64,000 nucleotides of DNA from JANMDN01 sp031376285. Its GTDB lineage: Bacteria > Actinomycetota > Thermoleophilia > Miltoncostaeales > Miltoncostaeaceae. Each line of letters opens with the position of its first letter. Within the stretch, counting starts at the first letter, position 1. The stretch lies in assembly GCA_031376285.1 (NCBI GenBank), contig JANMDN010000041.1, positions 62,001-126,000 of the forward strand, written 5' to 3'. The translations under genes and the position numbers were made by a program. Shown one piece after another: positions 32,547-40,845 of the stretch. The notes below the pieces were generated by a model that made no database searches, had not been told where the DNA came from, and worked only from the letters and a program-made list of their open reading frames with translations.

Positions 32547-33296
32547 GTGACGGTCCGACACGTCCATCCCGACCCGTGCAACGTGGCGGCCGCAATCGCG
32601 ATCTCGGAGGAGATCCTACGTCAAGCCGCAGTGGGTGATGTCGCCATCGTTATCTCGTGGGAGATCAACGAAACCGCCCTCGTCCTCGGGCGTTCCGCCG
32701 GGCCGTCGATCGTCGACGAGGACGCCTGCCGACGGGCGGGTATCCCGGTCGTGCGCCGCCACTCAGGAGGCGGGCCACTCCTCTGGGACGCCGGCCTCGT
32801 CGCGGTCGATGTCATCCTCCCGAAGCATCACCCGCTGGCGCTCACCGACGTTGTCGAGGCCTACCGCTGGCTCGGGGAGGCCGGGGCGGCGGCGCTCCGC
32901 GACGTGGGCGTTCCCGCCGGGCGCCTCGATCCGGCCGTCGCCCGCGCCCACGACTCGATGGGCGACGCGGCCGTCGGCCGACTCTGCTTCGGAGGCCTTT
33001 CCCCGCACGAGATCGTCGTCGGCGCCCAAAAGATCGGGGGGCTCTGCCAGGCGCGACGTACCGCCGGTTCACTCCTTCAGCTGGGCGTCCTCGTCGATGT
33101 CGACAGCCGGCGCCTCGCTGGGCTCGTTCATCGAGATGGTCGCTCGATCGACGAGTTCGCCAGCGCATTTGAGGACCGCGTCACGACCGTCGCCGATCAC
33201 GCCCCTGGCGCCGATGTCGCTCGAGTGCGAGCCGCGCTCGAGGCGCGCATCAGCGAGGCCCTCGCGGCAGGCTCCATGGAGTTCACGCCCGAGTAG
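32547..33296 (+). CDS. Lipoate-protein ligase A-like (BPL/LplA fold), about 249 aa
   Basis: Attaches lipoate (or octanoate) to lipoyl domains through an adenylate. Seen are the N-terminal AAAIAISEEILRQ helix, WEINETALVLGRS, the ligand-loop motif VVRRHSGGGPLLWDAGLVAVD and the catalytic-type lysine in GAQKIGGLCQARR. Two lipoyl domains are encoded 5 kb upstream in kgd, so those are the obvious substrate. An octanoyltransferase-like (LipM) activity is an alternative. GTG 32547 was taken; GTG 32511 gives a 12-residue extension. It lies 133 bp after lpd on the same strand. Confidence 0.8.
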   Translation: MTVRHVHPDPCNVAAAIAISEEILRQAAVGDVAIVISWEINETALVLGRSAGPSIVDEDACRRAGIPVVRRHSGGGPLLWDAGLVAVDVILPKHHPLALTDVVEAYRWLGEAGAAALRDVGVPAGRLDPAVARAHDSMGDAAVGRLCFGGLSPHEIVVGAQKIGGLCQARRTAGSLLQLGVLVDVDSRRLAGLVHRDGRSIDEFASAFEDRVTTVADHAPGADVARVRAALEARISEALAAGSMEFTPE

Positions 33297-33342
33297 TCGA
33301 CGCGCGCGAGTCCGTCCGCGCGAGCCCGTAGCGTGCACCGCC

Positions 33343-34563
33343 ATGGGTCAGTCCCAGCGTTCCGCGAACGCGCCACCGCGGCCCACCCGCCGCCAGGTCT
33401 ATCGTCGACGGCGGATCGCCGCGGTGTTCGGGCTCGGGGGGCTCGTGGCCTGTGTTGGCGCGGTTGCGTTCGCAGTGGGTCGCGACGACGGCGCCCGGCC
33501 TCGTGCGAGCGCCGAGGTGTCGACGACTTCGACGACCTCCACGCCCGAGCAGACCACACCGGCGACCACGCCGAGCGTTCCCGCAGCCCCACGTAAGGAC
33601 GCGGCCAGGGTGCGGTTTGTGGCGGTCGGTGACATCGTCATGGGAAGCCGTCCGTACGGCCTCCCTCCGGACGGTGGCGCCAGCTTCTTTAGGTCGGTCG
33701 ACACCCTGTTCGCAGGTGGTGACGTCGTCATGGGCAACCTCGAAGGCACATTGGCCTCGGGGGGTTCGTCCAAATGCGGCACCGGAAGCGGTCCGAACTG
33801 TTTCGCCTTCCGGACCCCCCCGTCGTATGCCAAGTGGCTTTCGAAGGCCGGTTTTACCCTCATGAACGTCGCGAACAACCATGCATTCGACTTCGGCCCG
33901 CAGGGCCAGCGCGAAACCCTGACGGCGCTGAGAAGGCACGGCCTGCGCCATACCGGTCGCCCGGGTCAGATCACGATCCAGACGGTGAACGGTGTTCGCG
34001 TGGCCGCGGTCGGGTTCGCGGCCTACAAATGGGCCGCAAGCCTTACCGACATTCCTGCCGCGAAGGCCCTCGTGGCCAAGGCCGCGTCCCAGGCCGACAT
34101 CGTCGTGGTCGCGATGCACGCGGGCGCCGAGGGCTCGGACGCAACCCACGTACGGCCCGGGAACGAGACCTACCTCGGCGAGCCGCGCGGAAACAGCGTC
34201 GCGTTCACCCACGCGGTCATCGACGCGGGCGCCGACCTCGTCTGGTCAAGTGGCCCGCACGTGCTGCGCGGTATGGAGTTTCATCGTGGGAGGTTGATTG
34301 CGTACTCCCTTGGGAACTTCGCCGGCTACAAGGTTTTCAGCCTCGGCGGGACACTCTCGACGAGCGCGGTTCTCCAGGTAACGCTGACCGGCGACGGGGT
34401 CTTCGTGTCGGGCAGGATCCGACCGACCCAGATCGTCAAACCGGGCCTTCCCTCACCCGGGGGCGGCGCGATCAGCCTGATCGCGGGCCTCTCCCAGGCG
34501 GACTTTGGCCTTCGTGGGGCAAAGATCGGCGCCAACGGGTCGATCACTCGGCGCAAGGTCTGA
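33343..34563 (+). CDS. CapA/PgsA-type metallophosphoesterase, membrane-anchored, 406 aa
   Basis: A cytoplasmic arginine-rich start (RRQVYRRRR) is followed by one transmembrane helix (residues about 27-44) and a Ser/Thr/Pro linker, so the catalytic domain is outside. That domain has the CapA-type metal-binding blocks: VAVGDIVMGSRPYG, VVMGNLEGTLASG, NVANNHAFDFGPQGQ, VVAMHAGAEGSD, and GPHVLRGMEFHRGRLIAYS. In Bacillus, CapA/PgsA takes part in poly-gamma-glutamate export, but most homologues have unknown substrates. No CapB/CapC gene is nearby, so a capsule role is not supported here. Confidence 0.85.
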   Translation: MGQSQRSANAPPRPTRRQVYRRRRIAAVFGLGGLVACVGAVAFAVGRDDGARPRASAEVSTTSTTSTPEQTTPATTPSVPAAPRKDAARVRFVAVGDIVMGSRPYGLPPDGGASFFRSVDTLFAGGDVVMGNLEGTLASGGSSKCGTGSGPNCFAFRTPPSYAKWLSKAGFTLMNVANNHAFDFGPQGQRETLTALRRHGLRHTGRPGQITIQTVNGVRVAAVGFAAYKWAASLTDIPAAKALVAKAASQADIVVVAMHAGAEGSDATHVRPGNETYLGEPRGNSVAFTHAVIDAGADLVWSSGPHVLRGMEFHRGRLIAYSLGNFAGYKVFSLGGTLSTSAVLQVTLTGDGVFVSGRIRPTQIVKPGLPSPGGGAISLIAGLSQADFGLRGAKIGANGSITRRKV

Positions 34564-34662
34564 GAGCGACCGCACCCGAAAAAGCGTGGCTTCGATCGCA
34601 CCCAGGCGCGCAACTGGTCTCGCTTGAGTTCCCACCATGCCTCGTTCCATGCGGCGACGTCC

Positions 34663-34953
34663 TCAACCGCCACGAACCGCGCCGGAGCGCGTCGGGAGCG
34701 TCGCGTCCCCGGCGTCGACAGCCATGCGCTCCAGTCGTGCCAACTGGGCCTGGTAGAGGAGCAGCCAGCCGTCGGGCAGGTCGAGCGATTGCTCCAGCCG
34801 GTCTCGCTCGCTGACAACGACCCCGCGGTCAGCCTGATCGATCGGACCGAGCGAACCGAGAGCGATCTCGATTCGGTCATCAGGGAACGCGATACCGAGG
34901 TCAAGGAGGGCGGGACAACGACGGCCCTCCGGCGGAAGCTCCGACCTCCCCAC
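34663..34953 (-). CDS. Small hypothetical protein downstream of the GST gene, 96 aa
   Basis: Family not recognised. The frame has good codon usage and starts with GTG 34953, only 3 bp after the GST stop. The middle is acidic and regular (IAFPDDRIEIALGSLGPIDQ) and the end is helical (WLLLYQAQLARLERMAVDAG). A second frame just downstream (AVEDVAAWNEAWWELKRDQL) also looks protein-like, so a frameshifted longer gene is possible, but that frame then runs into the antisense of the CapA gene without a stop. Confidence 0.45.
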   Translation of the reverse strand: MGRSELPPEGRRCPALLDLGIAFPDDRIEIALGSLGPIDQADRGVVVSERDRLEQSLDLPDGWLLLYQAQLARLERMAVDAGDATLPTRSGAVRGG

Positions 34954-34956
34954 TGG

Positions 34957-35595
34957 TCAGCCTCGGCGGATCAGACGCTCGTCGAGATTCTCCGCCTCGC
35001 GGACGCGGGCGACCCACGGCCGGTCGCCGACGCGCGCGAAGTGCGCGGAGACGACGGGCCCGCCAATCGGGAGGTCGGGGAAGTAGTTGGCCCAGCCCAC
35101 GAGCATGTAGGCGTAGAGATCGGCCGTCGAGAAATTCTCGCCCAAACACCAGTCCTTGCCAACGAGCTCTCGCTCCAAGTAGGCGCCGGCGTCGTTCAGC
35201 GCCTCCCGTGAGCGCGCGCGAACGCCGTCGTGGCCGGTCTCATCGGTGGTGACACGCGCCGGCACGAACACGCCCTTCCAGGCTGGATGGAAGGTGTTCG
35301 AGATCCACACCATCCAGCGGTACCACTCGCCCCGCTCGCGATCTCCGGACGCAGGGGCCAGCCGCGACTCGGGATAACGGTCGGCGAGGTACATGAGCAC
35401 GGCGCCTGTCTCGTAGACGCAGACCGTACCGTCGCGCAGCGCGGGAACCAGGCCGAGCGGGTTGACGTCGCGCAGATCAGGAGGCCGCGACCGGTCCTTC
35501 GGGTCGACTGCCACGAGTTCGTAGCCGCAGCCGACTTCCTCGAGAGCGCAGTGGGCCGCGAACGAGCTTGATCCGGAGATGTGGAAGAGTTCCAT
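34957..35595 (-). CDS. Glutathione S-transferase family protein, 212 aa
   Basis: Thioredoxin-fold N-terminal domain (MELFHISGSSSFAAHCALEE, then NPLGLVPALRDG with the cis-proline, and VYETGAVLMYLADRYPES) followed by an all-helical C-terminal domain. Serine residues near position 9 fit the activating residue of a serine-type GST. Most actinomycetes use mycothiol, so the thiol partner is uncertain. ATG 35595 starts exactly at the family N-terminus; the longer open frame is non-homologous. Divergent from the cysteine dioxygenase gene, hinting at a shared thiol theme. Confidence 0.87.
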   Translation of the reverse strand: MELFHISGSSSFAAHCALEEVGCGYELVAVDPKDRSRPPDLRDVNPLGLVPALRDGTVCVYETGAVLMYLADRYPESRLAPASGDRERGEWYRWMVWISNTFHPAWKGVFVPARVTTDETGHDGVRARSREALNDAGAYLERELVGKDWCLGENFSTADLYAYMLVGWANYFPDLPIGGPVVSAHFARVGDRPWVARVREAENLDERLIRRG

Positions 35596-35816
35596 CGTGA
35601 CGAGACCTTTGGCTGGGACGTTGGCATCCTGGTTGAAGCGCGCCCGACACTCGGGCACCATGCGTGCTGCGGCGTTCGACCCGCGGCGGTCGTCCGCGCA
35701 CGACCCGAGACCCAGAGCGTCCTTCGGGTCGGCAACGTGACGGGTGTCCCCCACAGGCTCAGGCCGCTTCGGCATCCTGGCAGGCGATCGCGAACGACCA
35801 ACGACAGCGGAGTGCG

Positions 35817-36431
35817 ATGACCCCGGCTATCCAGAGCATTGGCGATCTCCTGCGCCCTCAGGATTGGAACTCCGTGATCTCTCCCCCTGCCGAACTGGCG
35901 CACGAGGCGATGGCGCTGATGCCCCGCGCCGGGATCCTGGAGACGGGCGAGCTCGCCGATATTTCTCAGCGCGTGGCGGGCCGCCGCGACCTTTGGGAGC
36001 CGCTCGTTCTCAGGGACCAGGGTCGACGGCGCTACCGCCTCCTCCTCGAAGATGAGCGAATCGACATCTGGGTGCTTTGCTGGATGCCAGGGCAAGGAAC
36101 CGGCTTTCACGATCACGACACCTCAGGCGTGGGTATCGCCGTCGCAACGGGGATGGTGGTGGAGCGCCAAATGCTCCTCCCGACTGGAGCGACCCGCCTT
36201 GAGCTGCGCCCTGGCGACACTCGCCAGGGCCCTCCGGGCTACATCCACTCGGCCGCCTGGGGTGCCGGCGAGCCGGCCGTCTCGATCCACAGCTACTCCC
36301 CACCGCTCTTGCGCGTCGGCCAGTACAAGGTGAACGAAGCCGGTGTTCTCGAGCGGCGCGTCGAGCATGGTCGGCAGGAGCTCATGGACAACTCGATCGG
36401 TTCGCTCGACCCGACGCGCGCGGACGGATAG
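35817..36431 (+). CDS. Cysteine dioxygenase-like cupin, 204 aa
   Basis: Non-haem iron thiol dioxygenase; the type reaction oxidises cysteine to cysteine sulfinate. The iron-binding pair is H98 and H100 in GTGFHDHDTSGVG, with a third histidine expected in GYIHSAAWGAGEPAVSIHSY; GMVVERQML follows in the cupin strand. Substrate could be cysteine or 3-mercaptopropionate. ATG 35817 has CGGAG five bases upstream. It is divergent from a GST gene. Confidence 0.87.
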   Translation: MTPAIQSIGDLLRPQDWNSVISPPAELAHEAMALMPRAGILETGELADISQRVAGRRDLWEPLVLRDQGRRRYRLLLEDERIDIWVLCWMPGQGTGFHDHDTSGVGIAVATGMVVERQMLLPTGATRLELRPGDTRQGPPGYIHSAAWGAGEPAVSIHSYSPPLLRVGQYKVNEAGVLERRVEHGRQELMDNSIGSLDPTRADG

Positions 36432-36842
36432 CTCCTCCGGGCCGTCCGGGCCCGGAGTCAACACGTCGCAGTTCGGACCCCTCCCGCCGTCCGGGGCAGT
36501 CCTGACGCGAGGCAAAACGGCGCGCCGAACTTCAGGCGGCACGATTTTCGTTTCCAAAGTCTCGAACGCCCCTCGGCGAGCGGCTGGACTACGGATTTTT
36601 ACAGTTACGCAACAAACAAGCTGTAACCCTGGCAACGCCAGATTGGTTTTCTAACCGAATGATTAGGCTGATGGCTAGACCACCGAATGGCGATACCGGC
36701 AGTTTGGCCATAGGAAAACGCTCTTATATCGCCGAGATTGACCATTACTTCACCGCGAAGTGTTGAAGACTTCGGTGAAATTTGTGCAGGGTAGATCCGC
36801 TCACGGCGGCGTGCTCTGCGCGACATCGCCGAAAACTCACGG
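36432..36842. promoter_or_regulatory. AT-richer control region upstream of the exopolysaccharide genes
   Basis: The 411 bp contain, from about 36540 to 36790, clearly lower GC than any other long stretch of the window. TTCACCG (36749-36755) and CGGTGAA (36773-36779) form a 7-bp inverted repeat with a 17-base spacer; the left arm is also inside a second small palindrome, ACTTC-ACCGC-GAAGT (36747-36761). This looks like an operator or leader of the sugar-transferase operon. A minus-strand frame of 94 codons crosses it but looks random. Confidence 0.45.
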
Positions 36843-38321
36843 ATGACCAGGATTTTGCGGATGCCTCCAGAAGTCCACTCGGCAAGCAACGAGCGTCAAC
36901 ATCGCGATGGACCGCACACGCCCAGCCGGGTGCCGTCCTCGCCGTCTCGGAGGCGCGCCCTCCGTCGAGATGCCGTGATTTGTGTGGCGATGCTCGCGAC
37001 AGCCCTTGTCCTTGTTGCTGCCTCCGCGCTCCTTGCGAATGTTCCGCTCTTGCGGGATGGCCTGCGCGGAAACGCCTTGGCGGCGTTCAGTGGCGCGGGT
37101 CTCGCCTTCGCGGTTCTCGTGAGCGCTGCCGGCCTTCTGATCACTCGGCGTGGCTCACGGAGCGAGGCGGCCGTGATGGCGATCGTTGTCGCGGCCACGA
37201 TCGGCGTCCTCGATCTGGTCGCGGGTTCGCCTTCGGATCTCCTGCAGGCGGCGGCGCTCGTTGCCTTCCTGCCAATCGCGGTCGGCCGGGTTCGCCGACT
37301 CTTTGACCGCCACATGCCCCTCGCTCCACAGCGAATCGTCGTGATCGGATCGGGCGACATCGCCGAGCGGACCCTCGCCGCTCTGAGCGCCGAGCCCGCC
37401 GCCCTGACCGAGGTCGTCGGCTACGTCGATGAGCCCGACTGCTACGAGGTGGGTGGGCTGCGTCGGCTTGGGTCGGTCTCCGACCTCAGGATGATCGTGC
37501 GCGCGCACGCGGTCGACCGGATCGTGGTCGCATTCTCCAAGCGCACGGATGCAGACATCCTCGAATGCATTCGAGGATGTGACGGCCTGAACGTCGAAGT
37601 CAGTGTCGTCCCGAGACTGTTCGACGTGCTCCCAATCGGGGGTCGAATTGACGTTCTCGGGCAGCTACCGATCATCACCGTCGGACGGCAGGCCAGTTCG
37701 GGCCCCGGAGCGGTCGTCAAGCGCGCCACCGACGTCGTCGGGGCGTCCCTGCTCCTCGTGGTGTTCGCTCCGATCTTCATCGCGGCCGCGGTGGCCGTCC
37801 TCGTCACGAGCGGTCGCCCCGTCATCTTCACCCAGAAGCGGATCGGGCACGGGGGAAAGACGTTCAAAGTCCTGAAGTTCAGAACGATGAAGCAGGTCAC
37901 CGACCGCAGCGCTGAGCGCATCACCGATCTCGCATCAGGAACCATCGACATCGCGACCGCGGTCGACAAGATCAAACGAGACGGCGAGCAACGAATCACG
38001 CGCGTCGGCAACCTTCTGCGCAAGTCCAGCGTCGATGAACTGCCGCAGCTTGTCAACGTTGTCAAGGGTGAGATGAGCCTCGTTGGCCCTCGGCCGCTGC
38101 GGGACTTTGAGGTCGCCCAACTCGAGGGCTGGCAGCGGCGCAGGATCGACGCGCGCCCCGGCATGACCGGTCTTTGGCAGGTCTCCGGCCGAAGCGACGT
38201 GAGCTGGGACGACCGCGTCCAGCTCGACTACCGTTACGTCCGACACTGGAGCGTGGGCGAGGACGTGAAAATCCTCGCGAAAACCCTTCCTGCGGTCCTC
38301 GCCAAGCGCGGTGCCGTTTGA
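36843..38321 (+). CDS. Polyprenyl-phosphate sugar-1-phosphate transferase (WbaP/CpsE-like), 492 aa
   Basis: Starts repeat-unit assembly by moving a sugar-1-phosphate onto undecaprenyl phosphate. Four or five hydrophobic helices (about 42-155) precede a Rossmann-like domain (QRIVVIGSGDIAERTLAAL), then a single membrane segment and the sugar-transferase domain: VIFTQKRIGHGGKTFKVLKF, SSVDELPQLVNVVKGEMSLV and PGMTGLWQVSGRSDVSWDD. The Asp-Glu pair in DELPQL is catalytic in the family. The sugar is not predictable. First gene of the plus-strand exopolysaccharide group; ATG 36861 is an alternative start. Confidence 0.92.
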   Translation: MTRILRMPPEVHSASNERQHRDGPHTPSRVPSSPSRRRALRRDAVICVAMLATALVLVAASALLANVPLLRDGLRGNALAAFSGAGLAFAVLVSAAGLLITRRGSRSEAAVMAIVVAATIGVLDLVAGSPSDLLQAAALVAFLPIAVGRVRRLFDRHMPLAPQRIVVIGSGDIAERTLAALSAEPAALTEVVGYVDEPDCYEVGGLRRLGSVSDLRMIVRAHAVDRIVVAFSKRTDADILECIRGCDGLNVEVSVVPRLFDVLPIGGRIDVLGQLPIITVGRQASSGPGAVVKRATDVVGASLLLVVFAPIFIAAAVAVLVTSGRPVIFTQKRIGHGGKTFKVLKFRTMKQVTDRSAERITDLASGTIDIATAVDKIKRDGEQRITRVGNLLRKSSVDELPQLVNVVKGEMSLVGPRPLRDFEVAQLEGWQRRRIDARPGMTGLWQVSGRSDVSWDDRVQLDYRYVRHWSVGEDVKILAKTLPAVLAKRGAV

Positions 38322-38374
38322 CAACGTCTGCGCCGAACGACACGGCCCGCCACGCGGGTATTGTCCGACGTCGC

Positions 38375-39490
38375 ATGAACGAGCAACTCCTTCCGGCCGA
38401 GCTTCCCGACGATGCGGCGACTGACGCGGCGACGTTCCTGGTCATCACCCCGGCCTTCAACGCCGAACGGTGGATCGAGGAGGCCGTGCGGTCGGTGATG
38501 GCCCAGACGTTTGCGGACTGGGAGATGATCGTCATCGACAACGGCTCGAGCGACCGCACCGGAGAAGTCGTCGAGGCGCTGCTGGACGACCCTCGCCTGC
38601 GCTTGATCCGAAATCCGACGAACCGTCCCGTATCGGTGATCCGCAACGAAATCGCCGCGTCCGTCGAGAGCGCGTACCTCGTCATGCTCGATGCCGACGA
38701 TCGCCTGCTCCCGAGCTTCCTCGAGCGTACGTCAGCCGAGTTCGACCGCGACCCGAACGTCGCGGTCGTGTCGCCCGACGCCCTCCTCCTCGACGCGTCC
38801 TCGGGCGGTCATTTCGACTTCACGCTGATGGAGTCCCGTTGGTGGAAGGCGCCGCGGCGGGTCAAACCCGGGGGAATGGTCTCGGCGCTCGCGACGCGCG
38901 ACTTCCTCTATGCCGGAGCTGCGGTCCGTCGCGAGACCTTCGTCGCGCTGGGCGGGCTCGACCCGGAACTCTTTGGGTGCATGGATTGGGACCTCTGGAT
39001 ACGCGTGGCCGCAAGTGGCCGTGAGGTCTCACTGATCCGTGAGCCGCTCGCCGAGTACCGGGTTCACTCCGGATCGCTCTCTCGTCCGAACAGCGACCAG
39101 TTTGCGAGCAACCTGCTCACGAACGTTGCTCGCATGTTCGAACAGCTCAGCGCCCGGAGTGACCTTCAGTCGCATGAGCGCACCGCGCTGCGTCGCTCCC
39201 TCGCACGCGTGCGCCGACATGCCCTCATGGCGGACTCTCGCGCGGCGCTCCTCGCCGGCGATCGATCCCGTGCGCGGAGGCTGGCGATCAAGGCGTTCAC
39301 CACCTTTCCAAGGCCGCGAAGCCTGGCCGTCGTGCTCGCTCTGGGCCTCAGCCCGGGCTGGGTTCGACGCAAGCACGAGAGTCGCGTTGCGCAAGCGCAG
39401 GAGACGGGCAAAGTCATCGGCTTCGGCCCATCACGTGATCCTCGGCTCCGTCGAGGACGACGCCGGCCCCCTCGCGACCGAACCGAGTGA
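38375..39490 (+). CDS. GT2-family glycosyltransferase, 371 aa
   Basis: GT-A fold enzyme: LVITPAFNAERWIEEAVRSV start, VIDNGSSDRTGEV, the metal-binding DxD in YLVMLDADDRLLPSF, and CMDWDLWIRVAASGREVSL, the acceptor-side ED-like motif. It probably adds a sugar to the polyprenyl-linked repeat unit. ATG 38375 is 53 bp after the initiating transferase; TTG 38320 would overlap its stop and cannot be excluded. The C-terminal 100 residues are basic and helical, consistent with membrane association. Confidence 0.88.
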   Translation: MNEQLLPAELPDDAATDAATFLVITPAFNAERWIEEAVRSVMAQTFADWEMIVIDNGSSDRTGEVVEALLDDPRLRLIRNPTNRPVSVIRNEIAASVESAYLVMLDADDRLLPSFLERTSAEFDRDPNVAVVSPDALLLDASSGGHFDFTLMESRWWKAPRRVKPGGMVSALATRDFLYAGAAVRRETFVALGGLDPELFGCMDWDLWIRVAASGREVSLIREPLAEYRVHSGSLSRPNSDQFASNLLTNVARMFEQLSARSDLQSHERTALRRSLARVRRHALMADSRAALLAGDRSRARRLAIKAFTTFPRPRSLAVVLALGLSPGWVRRKHESRVAQAQETGKVIGFGPSRDPRLRRGRRRPPRDRTE

Positions 39491-39561
39491 GATCAGTTGA
39501 AGGTGCGCCAAGGCGGCGTGCGAATCTCTCGTGGCGACCCAACGCCGGCTGAGGTCGTGTC

Positions 39562-40794
39562 ATGGCGACCGAGTCTTCCTCTACCCAGCCAAATGAACTC
39601 CCAGCTCTCCCAATGAATCGGCGAGTACTCATGGTTAACGCCCACGGCGCCGACGTCGCCTTCGGTGGCGCCGAACGCCACGTGGCCGATCTCGGAACCG
39701 GGTTGAATGATCGGGGTTGGGAGGTTCAGGTGCTTGCCGCGTTTCCGCAGGCGAGCCCGGCCGACCTTGCGACAACGACATTGCGACAACACGACTGGCG
39801 AACAAGTCAGGTGCGGCGTGTTCGAAACCGCGTCGACGACTTCGTGAGTCAGCCCACAAGCGCGATCCGCGAAGCTGTTGCGTCAGCAGCGCCGGACGTT
39901 GTCCACACCCACAACCTCTTTGGCCTCACGACCGCCGTCTGGGAAGTCTGTCGTCGCCTGGGCGTGCCCGTCGTGCACACCGCGCATGACTACTACCTCC
40001 TCTGCCCACGCGTCACCCTCTTGCAGCGAAATGGCGAACCATGCTGCGGGACGCCGAGATCCTGCGCCCTTCGACAGCGACGGCTCGGTCGGTGGGCGCC
40101 CGCCGTCGACACACTGATCGCGGTCTCGAAGGCAGTCGCGGAGCGAGTCGCTCCGACCATCCCGGACGCCCACGTCGAGGTAATCCACAACCCCGTGCGC
40201 CCGTTCGCCGAGCGGCCCCTCGCGGCCCCCGGCGGCGCGCTGCGAACGCTCGGGTATATGGGAGCCCTTGAGCGGGAGAAGGGGATCCCCGAGCTGATCG
40301 ACGCAGCCAAGGAACTGCGCTTGGTTGGCATTCACGTCAGGGTTGCCGGAAACGGCCGCCTACGAGAGCTCGTTGAGGCAGCGAGCGCAGTGGGGGACGG
40401 CATCGAGTACGCCGGCTATCTGTCCGGCGCCGACCGCGTCGCCTTCGTCGAGAGCTGCGATGCGGGCATTGTTCCCTCACGCTGGGAGGAGCCGTACCCG
40501 CTCGTAGCGATCGAATGGCTCGTTGCCGGTCGCCCAGCGCTCCTTGCCGCGCGCGGCGGGTTGAAGGAAATTGCCGCGTCGCGCCCCGGTGCGCGCCTCA
40601 TCGAGCCGACCAAGGAAGGGATCCTCGCGGCGGTTCGGATCCTCGCGGCGGAGGTTGAGTGGGCCAGCGCGCGCGAGGCCGTTCGCGAGAACGCGAGCGA
40701 GGACGGCGCCCCGACCTGGCTCGACGAGCACGAGCGCGTCTACGCGAGGGTCGTCGACGCTACCCCAACGAGCGGCCCGCTCGGCGAGGACTAG
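39562..40794 (+). CDS. GT4-family glycosyltransferase, 410 aa
   Basis: GT-B fold enzyme. The N-terminal domain has AFGGAERHVADLGTGLNDRG and VVHTHNLFGLT; a cysteine cluster (LLCPRVTLLQRNGEPCCG) sits between, as in some GT4 enzymes of surface polymers. The C-terminal donor domain has LGYMGALEREKGIPELI and SRWEEPYPLVAIEWLVAGRP with the EX7E-type motif. Its TAG stop lies in the left arm of an inverted repeat. Donor and acceptor unknown. Confidence 0.88.
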   Translation: MATESSSTQPNELPALPMNRRVLMVNAHGADVAFGGAERHVADLGTGLNDRGWEVQVLAAFPQASPADLATTTLRQHDWRTSQVRRVRNRVDDFVSQPTSAIREAVASAAPDVVHTHNLFGLTTAVWEVCRRLGVPVVHTAHDYYLLCPRVTLLQRNGEPCCGTPRSCALRQRRLGRWAPAVDTLIAVSKAVAERVAPTIPDAHVEVIHNPVRPFAERPLAAPGGALRTLGYMGALEREKGIPELIDAAKELRLVGIHVRVAGNGRLRELVEAASAVGDGIEYAGYLSGADRVAFVESCDAGIVPSRWEEPYPLVAIEWLVAGRPALLAARGGLKEIAASRPGARLIEPTKEGILAAVRILAAEVEWASAREAVRENASEDGAPTWLDEHERVYARVVDATPTSGPLGED

Positions 40795-40842
40795 TGGTCT
40801 GTCTTCGAAATGGCGTATCGGTTGCGACGACAGACCACTAGT
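40790..40842. repeat. Long perfect inverted repeat between two glycosyltransferase genes
   Basis: ACTAGTGGTCTGTC at 40790-40803 is the exact reverse complement of 40829-40842; with one mismatch the arms extend to 18 bp (40790-40807 and 40825-40842) around a 17-base loop. The left arm contains the stop of the upstream gene, and the right arm ends 3 bp before the next ATG. Both arms carry a central TA inside CTAG, as would be left by insertion at a TA target. No T-run follows. Confidence 0.65.
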
Positions 40843-40845
40843 TCA

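Noticed and set aside
36605..36889. 94-codon minus-strand frame in the low-GC region before the sugar-transferase gene
   Set aside because: Overlaps the start of a certain gene on the other strand, has no ribosome site that I can see and no family resemblance.
40790..40842. Reading the inverted repeat as an intrinsic terminator
   Set aside because: No U-tract follows and the downstream gene in the same direction begins within 4 bp; kept as an unexplained repeat instead.
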